Shown here piece by piece: positions 5,114 through 10,165 of a stretch of DNA of 10,165 nt; position 1 is the stretch's first letter, and every line of letters starts with the position of its first letter. A model generated the notes under the pieces. The model was not told the origin of the DNA, searched no databases, and saw only the letters and a program-made list of their open reading frames with translations. Position numbers and translations under genes: made by a program. This DNA comes from Rhodospirillales bacterium (GTDB taxonomy: Bacteria; Pseudomonadota; Alphaproteobacteria; CACIAM-22H2): contig JACQAF010000113.1 of NCBI GenBank assembly GCA_016195145.1, positions 1 through 10,165 of the forward strand, in the 5' to 3' direction.

Positions 5114-6400
5114 ATGGAAATCCTTGTCCTGTTCGTCGCCCTGATGGCGCTCACGCTGATCAACGTGCCGATCGCCGTCGGCCTTGGCATCGTCGCCACC
5201 GGCGCCATGGCGCTCACCCAGGGGGTTTCTTCCCTTCCCGACCTGGCGATTATCATGTTCAACGGCGCGACCAATTTCCCGCTGCTCGCCATCCCCCTGT
5301 TCATTTTTGCCGGCGCGATCATGAACGCCTCGGGGATTTCACGCCGCCTGATCGCCTTCGCCTCCGCCCTACTCGGCTTCATCCGCGGCGGACTCGCCAT
5401 GGTGTCGATCGGCACCTCGATGTTTTTCGCCGAGATTTCCGGCTCGGCGGTGGCCGACGTGGCGGCGCTCGGCTCGATCTTGATTCCGGCGATGAAGAAA
5501 AGGGGTTACCCGACCGCCCTCGCCGCCTCGGTCATTTCGTCGTCGGCGACGCTTGCCGTGATCATCCCGCCGTCGATCCCGATGATCCTTTATGCTGTGA
5601 TGGCCAACACCTCGGTCGTCCAGCTTTTCGTCGCCGGCATCGTGCCCGGCGTACTTGGCGGATTGCTGCTGATGGGAATGGCCTACCGTTTCGCTGTGGT
5701 CTACGACCTGCCGGTGGAGCAGGCCTTCAATCTGCGCGAAATCCGGCGGACGTTCCGCGAGGCGATCTGGGCCTTCATCCTGCCGGTGGTGATCCTGGGA
5801 ACGATCTTCGGCGGCATCGTCACCGCGACCGAGGGCGCCGGCATCGCCGTGATAACGGCGCTATTCGTCGGCACCGTGATCTATCGCGAGCTCGACATGC
5901 GCCATCTGCACGAGGCGATGATCGAGGGCGGCGTCCAGACGGCCGTTGTCATGCTGCTGGTCGCCACCTCGGCCCTGGTCGGCAATTTCCTGACGGCCGC
6001 CCAGGCGCCGCAGAAACTGGCCGAGGCGATCATCGCCTTCACCACCAATAAATGGGTCGTGCTCGCCATTCTCAACGTTCTCTTCCTGATGCTCGGTCTG
6101 TTCCTCCATTCGGCGGCGGCGATCATCCTGACCGTGCCGGTGGTCATGCCGCTGGTCAACGCCGCCGGCATCGATCCCGTGCATTTCGGTCTGGTGGTCA
6201 CGATCAATCTCGGCATCGGCCAGCAAACGCCGCCGGTGGCCAGCGTGCTGATGACCGCCTGCGCCATCGCCAAGGCCGATGTTTGGGAAGTGACCAAGGT
6301 CAATATCTGGTTTATTGGCGTGCTGGTCTTCGTCCTGCTCCTGTGCACGTATATCCCCTTCATCCCCATGGCCCTGGTCGAATATTTCTATCGCAGCTAG
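5114..6400 (+). CDS. dctM: TRAP transporter large permease subunit (DctM family)
   Basis: This encodes 428 residues, the usual length. The ATG at 5114 is chosen because MEILVLFVALMALTL is a typical DctM start directly after dctQ; the same frame stays open upstream across dctQ, but that part is a shadow. The protein is hydrophobic throughout, with about a dozen membrane segments. Signature stretches are EISGSAVADVAALGSILIPA (residues 107-126), SSSATLAVIIPPSIPMILYA shortly after, and GQQTPPVASVLMTACAIAK near the end. These correspond to the two inverted DctM repeats that carry the sodium and substrate sites. Most relatives have LLTPPVG where this one has QQTPPVA, a mild variation. DctM performs sodium-coupled uptake. 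Ile247 is encoded by the rare codon AUA (5852-5854). Confidence 0.94.
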   Translation: MEILVLFVALMALTLINVPIAVGLGIVATGAMALTQGVSSLPDLAIIMFNGATNFPLLAIPLFIFAGAIMNASGISRRLIAFASALLGFIRGGLAMVSIGTSMFFAEISGSAVADVAALGSILIPAMKKRGYPTALAASVISSSATLAVIIPPSIPMILYAVMANTSVVQLFVAGIVPGVLGGLLLMGMAYRFAVVYDLPVEQAFNLREIRRTFREAIWAFILPVVILGTIFGGIVTATEGAGIAVITALFVGTVIYRELDMRHLHEAMIEGGVQTAVVMLLVATSALVGNFLTAAQAPQKLAEAIIAFTTNKWVVLAILNVLFLMLGLFLHSAAAIILTVPVVMPLVNAAGIDPVHFGLVVTINLGIGQQTPPVASVLMTACAIAKADVWEVTKVNIWFIGVLVFVLLLCTYIPFIPMALVEYFYRS

Positions 6401-6440
6401 GCTGCGGCAACGCCGCCCGCGCCGACGAAAAGAGGCTCCT

Positions 6441-6926
6441 ATGGCCGACGACAAGCCCGTTCTTTCCCTGCCCGCGCTCGACCCGGCGACGGTGCCGGCG
6501 CGCACCGGTTCTGGTTACCCCGAGCCGTTCCGGCGGGCCGTCGCCGGCCGCAGCAAACAAATCCTCGGCGATGCGCTGGGGCTCAAGAATTTCGGCGTCA
6601 ATCTCGTCCGCCTGCCGCCCGGCGTCATGTCGTCGATCCGTCACTGGCATGCGCGCCAGGACGAGTTCGTCATCGTGCTCGAAGGCGAGCTGGCGCTGGT
6701 GACGGACGCCGGCGCGCAGACTCTGCGAACGGGCATGGTCGCCGGTTTTCCCGCCGGCCGGCCCGATGGGCATCATCTGGTCAACCGGTCAACGCAGGAT
6801 GCGGTCTATCTCGAAGTCGGCGACCGTACGCCCGGCGATTCGGCCGCCTATCCGGACGACGATCTGGTCGCAACCCACGCCGGCAGCACTTATGTCTTTA
6901 CCCACAAAAACGGCGAGCGCTATTAA
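6441..6926 (+). CDS. Single-domain cupin protein
   Basis: This encodes 161 residues. The conserved cupin barrel covers about 50-130. Motif 1 is HWHARQDEFVIVLEGE (68-83), with likely metal ligands His68, His70 and Glu75. Motif 2 is GMVAGFPAGRPDGHHLVN (98-115), with His111 or His112 as the fourth ligand. An intact ligand set suggests a metal-binding enzyme or a small-molecule-binding accessory protein. AGAGG (6430-6434) is the ribosome site, and the gene starts 40 bases after dctM, so it is probably last in the TRAP operon. It may bind or process the imported compound; the sequence cannot say which. Its stop codon overlaps the stop of the opposing gene. Confidence 0.85.
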   Translation: MADDKPVLSLPALDPATVPARTGSGYPEPFRRAVAGRSKQILGDALGLKNFGVNLVRLPPGVMSSIRHWHARQDEFVIVLEGELALVTDAGAQTLRTGMVAGFPAGRPDGHHLVNRSTQDAVYLEVGDRTPGDSAAYPDDDLVATHAGSTYVFTHKNGERY

Positions 6927-7744
6927 CCCGCCGCCGGCCGCTTCAGGACAATGTGGGTGGCGACGATGTGCTGCGCTTCCTCGTCGTTCTGATTGAGGGT
7001 GCGATAGCGAACCCGCACAATGCCGCGATCCGGCCGGTTGGCCGAAGCGCGCGCTTCGACCACCTCGCCCACCACCCGCAGGCGGTCGCCCGGCAGAACG
7101 GCCTTCCAGCGCAGCTCGTCAGCGCCGACCCCGATCACGCCGCTGCCCATGCGAAAGCCCCCGGTGACGATCAGGCGCATAGTCAATCCCGCCGTGTGCC
7201 AGCCGCTGGCCACCATGCGGCCGAACATCGACTTGGCGCCGGCTTCGCTGTCCATATGAAACGGCTGCGGATCGTAGGCGGAAGCGAACGCCGCAACCTC
7301 GGCCTCGTCGACCGTCAACGTCCCGGTCTCGAAGCGATCGCCGGCCCGGAAATCGTCGAACCAGAGGATAGGCCGCGCATCGGCCGCCAGTGGGATGACC
7401 GGCGGTACGTCCTCGACGCGCTCATAGACCGGCCGGCCGCGGGCCCGAATCGCCTCTGCCTCGCGGTCCGCGCCCGGCGACCGGCCGGTCCGCAAACAGG
7501 CGTCGCAGCGCGCGGCAAGCGCCAGCGAGATGTCCATCATCAGCCGATCAGTGACGGGAAGCCCCGCCGCCTCCAGCACCGGCAGGGCGGCATTGACGCC
7601 GATCAGCGGGATATGGCCTCGGCGCGCCAATTCGGCGCCGGCGCGATTCAACGCTTGAAGATTGGTCGCCCGCATTTCCGCCGTCGCCGCCGAATACGGG
7701 CCGGCGACCATAATCGTCTGCTTGCCTTGCATGTTTTTTGCCAT
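6923..7744 (-). CDS. Fusion: nucleoside-deoxyribosyltransferase-like domain + MaoC hot-dog hydratase
   Basis: This encodes 273 residues with two domains. Residues 10-108 look like the DUF4406/nucleoside 2-deoxyribosyltransferase fold: VAGPYS (13-18), a helix with Asn29, GHIPLIG (43-49), MMDISLALAARCDACL (69-84), and SPGADREAEA (89-98), where Glu95 matches the catalytic glutamate position. After a proline-rich linker (112-126), residues 127-270 are a MaoC-like (R)-hydratase: WFDDFRAGDRFETG, then the catalytic D-x-x-P-x-H as YDPQPFHM (Asp158, His163), then GWHTAGLTMRL (181-191). MaoC domains hydrate 2-enoyl-CoA or related substrates. I do not know this pairing as a standard family. A GGGGG ribosome site sits just before the ATG at 7744. 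It is divergent from the hydratase at 7826. Confidence 0.85.
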   Translation of the reverse strand: MAKNMQGKQTIMVAGPYSAATAEMRATNLQALNRAGAELARRGHIPLIGVNAALPVLEAAGLPVTDRLMMDISLALAARCDACLRTGRSPGADREAEAIRARGRPVYERVEDVPPVIPLAADARPILWFDDFRAGDRFETGTLTVDEAEVAAFASAYDPQPFHMDSEAGAKSMFGRMVASGWHTAGLTMRLIVTGGFRMGSGVIGVGADELRWKAVLPGDRLRVVGEVVEARASANRPDRGIVRVRYRTLNQNDEEAQHIVATHIVLKRPAAG

Positions 7745-7764
7745 TGCCCCCTATCGCACCCCTT

Positions 7765-7809
7765 TTGCCGGGCGAAAAACCGCTCCACAATAGGCATCGC
7801 GCCCGGCAA
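7765..7809. promoter_or_regulatory. 10-bp perfect inverted repeat in the divergent promoter region
   Basis: TTGCCGGGCG (7765-7774) is the exact reverse complement of CGCCCGGCAA (7800-7809), with a 25-base spacer. It sits in the 81-base gap between the fusion gene and the oppositely directed hydratase gene. The arm centres are about 35 bases apart, fitting either two half-sites on a looped operator or a hairpin in a transcript. It could coordinate both genes. Confidence 0.5.
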
Positions 7810-7825
7810 GGTCGAGCGGGGGAGC

Positions 7826-8623
7826 ATGGCGACAGATCGGCGGCTGACGGAAGCGGCCCGGTTTCTATGGACGGATCACACGGCGCGGCGCCCGCTTCGC
7901 CCCTGTCCCGATTCATGCCGGCCGCGTTCCCTGGCCGAAGCGTATGCGGCGCAAGCCCACTATCGCGCCCTGAGCGCGCCGCCGAACGCATCCTTCGCCG
8001 GTTACAAAATCGCGCTGACTTCGCCGGTGATGCAGGATCTTCTCGCGGTTCATCACCCGCTCGCCGGAGCAATCCATGCCGGCAATATCTACCCATCGCC
8101 CGCAATCTTGCGCGCCGATGCCTTCGTTCATCTCGGGCTCGAATGCGAAATTGCGGTGCGTCTTGGCGCAGCTCTACCGCCTGCGGGCGCGCCCTATACC
8201 CGCGATAGCGTAGCCCCCGCCGTCGCCGCGTGCCTGCCGGCATTCGAGTTGATCGACGACCGGCATGCCCGTTATCCGAATGTCGACCTCTTCTCCCTGA
8301 TCGTCGAGAATTGCTGGAACGCCGGCGTTGTCCTCGGCACGGCCACCGGCACCGACTGGCGACGGCTCGATCTCGCCGCGCTGCGCGGCCGGCTCGACAT
8401 TGACGGCGCGCTGGCTGGCGAGGGCGGCGGCGCCGACGCCCTCGGCCATCCGCTCGAGGCGCTGGCTTGGCTTGCCAATCATTTAGCCGGGCGCAACCTT
8501 GTCCTTGAGCAGGGCATGATTGTCATGACCGGTTCGATCGTCGCGACGAAGTTTGTTGCGCCCGGGGCACGCTTCCGTTTTGTCGTCGATGGCCTCGGCG
8601 AAGCCATCTGCACGATCGAATAA
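7826..8623 (+). CDS. 2-oxopent-4-enoate hydratase-like enzyme (MhpD / FAH-related hydratase-decarboxylase family)
   Basis: This encodes 265 residues, as in MhpD-type hydratases. The ATG at 7826 is chosen because of the GGGGGAG ribosome site just before it and because MATDRRLTEAARFLW is a typical beginning; the open frame continuing upstream to 6953 runs antisense to the fusion gene. Key positions are GYKIALTS (59-66) with Lys61, HLGLECEIAVRLG (102-114) with metal ligands Glu106 and Glu108, and FELIDDRHARYPNVD (140-154) with the third ligand Glu141. TGSIVATKF (235-243) is another conserved element. These enzymes hydrate 2-hydroxypenta-2,4-dienoate in aromatic meta-cleavage or decarboxylate oxalocrotonate. 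No ring-cleavage dioxygenase or aldolase is in the window, so the actual substrate is open. Confidence 0.88.
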   Translation: MATDRRLTEAARFLWTDHTARRPLRPCPDSCRPRSLAEAYAAQAHYRALSAPPNASFAGYKIALTSPVMQDLLAVHHPLAGAIHAGNIYPSPAILRADAFVHLGLECEIAVRLGAALPPAGAPYTRDSVAPAVAACLPAFELIDDRHARYPNVDLFSLIVENCWNAGVVLGTATGTDWRRLDLAALRGRLDIDGALAGEGGGADALGHPLEALAWLANHLAGRNLVLEQGMIVMTGSIVATKFVAPGARFRFVVDGLGEAICTIE

Positions 8624-8645
8624 TCTTTATGTCTTTGGCGCTACG

Positions 8646-8672
8646 GGCTCCGTTTGGTCATCGTGTGGAGCC
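8646..8672 (+). terminator. Weak hairpin after the hydratase gene
   Basis: GGCTCC (8646-8651) pairs with GGAGCC (8667-8672) around a 15-base loop, 22 bases after the hydratase stop. Only a broken T-rich stretch follows, so termination efficiency is doubtful. The rest of the 233-base gap (8624-8856) is AT-rich and appears regulatory. Confidence 0.3.
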
Positions 8673-8739
8673 GTTTCGACTCTGATTTTGTTTGCTTTTT
8701 TACGTATCGCCGGTCTTCCCGGTACATGCCTGGTTTTTG

Positions 8740-8756
8740 GCCGATATCAGCCGGTT
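8740..8756. repeat. 17-bp sequence repeated upstream of the chemoreceptor (copy 2)
   Basis: This is identical to 3465-3481. It ends 100 bases before the chemoreceptor ATG and 18 bases before a TATAAA that could be a -10 (8775-8780). The same element upstream of dctP also abuts a candidate promoter. Confidence 0.55.
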
Positions 8757-8826
8757 ATCGCAATGGTAACTTTTTATAAACCGATTTTTAAAGACCCCGT
8801 GTAAGGGTACGTATCGCATACACAAA

Positions 8827-8843
8827 GTAATAGTTAATATTAC
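8827..8843. promoter_or_regulatory. Inverted repeat just before the chemoreceptor start
   Basis: GTAATA-GTTAA-TATTAC is a perfect 6-bp dyad with a 5-base loop, three bases before the likely ribosome site AGGGG (8846-8850). It could be an operator or a small leader hairpin. It is AT-rich and short, so chance is possible. Confidence 0.35.
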
Positions 8844-8856
8844 CTAGGGGATAGCC

Positions 8857-10165
8857 ATGCGACACAGCATCGCACTCAAAATGATTCTGCCCGTGCCGGT
8901 TGTAACTACTCTTGCAATTATTGCCGCATGGATTTTCTTGCCGCCTTATGTGGCGCGGTTTTCGATCGACGACGCGATCAGCGCCGCGCAATCGACCGTG
9001 AGCCAGTTCAAAACCCTGCGCGGTTATTACACTGAGAATGTCGTCGCCAAGGCGGTCAAAAGCGGCGCGCTCAAGCCGACTATCGATCACCGCAATGCCG
9101 CCGATGGCATCCCCCTTCCGGCGACGATGATTCACGATCTTAGCGGATTGCTCGAAAAACAAGGGACGACCATCCGGCTATACAGCCCCTATCCGTTCAC
9201 CAATCGCCAAAGCCGAACGCTCGACGATTTCGGCAAGGCCGCGTGGGATTTCCTTGTCGCCAATCCTGACAGCGTCTTCACGCGTCGCGACCGGATCGGC
9301 GACAAAGAAGTCGTTCGCGTCGCAATGTCCGACCGCATGACCGGTCAGGCTTGCGTCAATTGCCACAACAGCCGCGCCGATTCGCCAAAGCGGGACTGGA
9401 AACTGAACGACGTGCGCGGCGTCCTCGAGGTGGTCAGCGACGTGACCACACCGCTTACCAACGCCAAACACCAGACCAATACGATTCTGATCGGCCTTGT
9501 CCTGCTCGGCAGTGCGATCGCGTTGATCTGCATGTCGGTCGCGCGCAGCGTCAGCAACCCTCTAAATGCTATTACCAATGTCATGCGCGGCATCGCGGGG
9601 GGCAATCGCGCGCTCGCCGTGCCGTCCATCGGGCGGCAAGACGAAATCGGGGCCATCGCCGGCGCCGTGCAGGTGTTCAAGGACAATGCGCTCGAAATGG
9701 ACCGTCTCAAAATCGAACAGGAAAAAAACAAGGACCGTGCCGAGACCGAGAAAAAGGCGGCGCTTAGCGCGCTCGCCGATTCGTTCGAGACAAGCGTACA
9801 AAAGCTGGTCGATGAAGTTGCGGCCGCCACGACGCACATGCACGCCGCCATCGGTTCGATGGGCGCGACGGCCGAGCGGACAGCAACCCAATCGGACGCC
9901 GTCGCGACCGCGGCAACTCAAGCGTCGGAAAATGTACAGACTGTTGCTTCTGCGTCGGAAGAGCTTTCCGCCTCGATCTCGGAAATTGGCCATCAGGTAG
10001 CGGCATCGGCAAAGATCGCCGGGCGGGCAGTCGAAGAGGCCGGACGTACGAATGTCTCGGTTCAGGGTCTGGCCCAGGCGGCGCAGAAGATCGGCGACGT
10101 GGTCAAGCTGATCAACGACATCGCGGGCCAGACCAATCTCTTGGCCCTCAACGCCACCATCGAGG
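8857..10165 (+). CDS. Methyl-accepting chemotaxis protein with periplasmic haem-c (Tll0287/DUF3365-like) sensor (partial)
   Basis: From the ATG at 8857 the frame is open for 436 codons to the right edge. Segment 1 in the membrane is about residues 9-28. The periplasmic part (30-205) resembles the Tll0287/DUF3365 sensor fold, including RLYSPYPFTNRQSRTLDDF (107-125). It carries one CxxCH motif, CVNCH at 166-170, the site for covalent haem c. Segment 2 is about 209-228, followed by a HAMP domain (about 229-283) with DEIGAIAGAVQVFK. The cytoplasmic signalling helix has VASASEELSASISEIGHQV (363-381) and reaches the receptor tip GQTNLLALNATIE (424-436) where the window ends. Receptors of this kind signal to CheA and could sense redox state, oxygen or NO through the haem. 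A good ribosome site (AGGGG, 8846-8850) supports the start. Confidence 0.92.
   Translation, partial: MRHSIALKMILPVPVVTTLAIIAAWIFLPPYVARFSIDDAISAAQSTVSQFKTLRGYYTENVVAKAVKSGALKPTIDHRNAADGIPLPATMIHDLSGLLEKQGTTIRLYSPYPFTNRQSRTLDDFGKAAWDFLVANPDSVFTRRDRIGDKEVVRVAMSDRMTGQACVNCHNSRADSPKRDWKLNDVRGVLEVVSDVTTPLTNAKHQTNTILIGLVLLGSAIALICMSVARSVSNPLNAITNVMRGIAGGNRALAVPSIGRQDEIGAIAGAVQVFKDNALEMDRLKIEQEKNKDRAETEKKAALSALADSFETSVQKLVDEVAAATTHMHAAIGSMGATAERTATQSDAVATAATQASENVQTVASASEELSASISEIGHQVAASAKIAGRAVEEAGRTNVSVQGLAQAAQKIGDVVKLINDIAGQTNLLALNATIE

Noticed and set aside
6953..7825. Upstream extension of the hydratase frame to 556 codons
   Set aside because: It is antisense to the fusion gene; the ATG at 7826 has a strong ribosome site and gives the normal family length.

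Overview
The window reads as chromosomal DNA of a GC-rich alphaproteobacterium, probably near Rhodospirillales. This is inferred from codon use, a TRAP transporter, a PAS_5-type protein and a Tll0287/DUF3365-type chemoreceptor; no 16S rRNA or housekeeping marker is present. Both edges cut genes: a YeeE/YedE-type membrane protein on the left (minus strand) and a methyl-accepting chemotaxis protein (MCP) on the right (plus strand).

Layout. 1-856 (-): YeeE/YedE sulfur-compound transporter, 3' end missing. 1086-1188 (+): a class II, serine-type tRNA with anticodon UAU and a very long variable arm, with a hairpin directly in front and a clean intrinsic terminator behind. 1273-1572: four in-phase copies of the palindrome TGGTACCA directly before a small ribbon-helix-helix-like protein gene, likely an autoregulated DNA-binding protein. 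1705-2679: NADPH:quinone oxidoreductase. 2836-3444: PAS_5-like sensor protein. 3547-6926: a TRAP transporter operon (dctP, dctQ, dctM) followed by a cupin. 6923-7744 (-): a fusion of a nucleoside-deoxyribosyltransferase-like domain with a MaoC hot-dog hydratase, convergent with the cupin so that the stop codons overlap. 7826-8623 (+): a 2-oxopent-4-enoate hydratase-like enzyme, divergent from the fusion gene. 8857-end (+): an MCP with a periplasmic CxxCH haem-c motif.

How parts may work together. dctPQM imports an organic acid, and the cupin and the two hydratases could belong to catabolism of organic or aromatic acids; this is inference from neighbourhood only. A 17-base sequence with a near-palindromic core occurs twice, upstream of dctP and upstream of the MCP, which may mean uptake and chemotaxis share a regulator.

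The least ordinary features are the UAU class II tRNA, which would be expected to put serine at AUA codons if charged by SerRS, the TGGTACCA array with its small DNA-binding protein next to it, and the domain fusion at 6923-7744.
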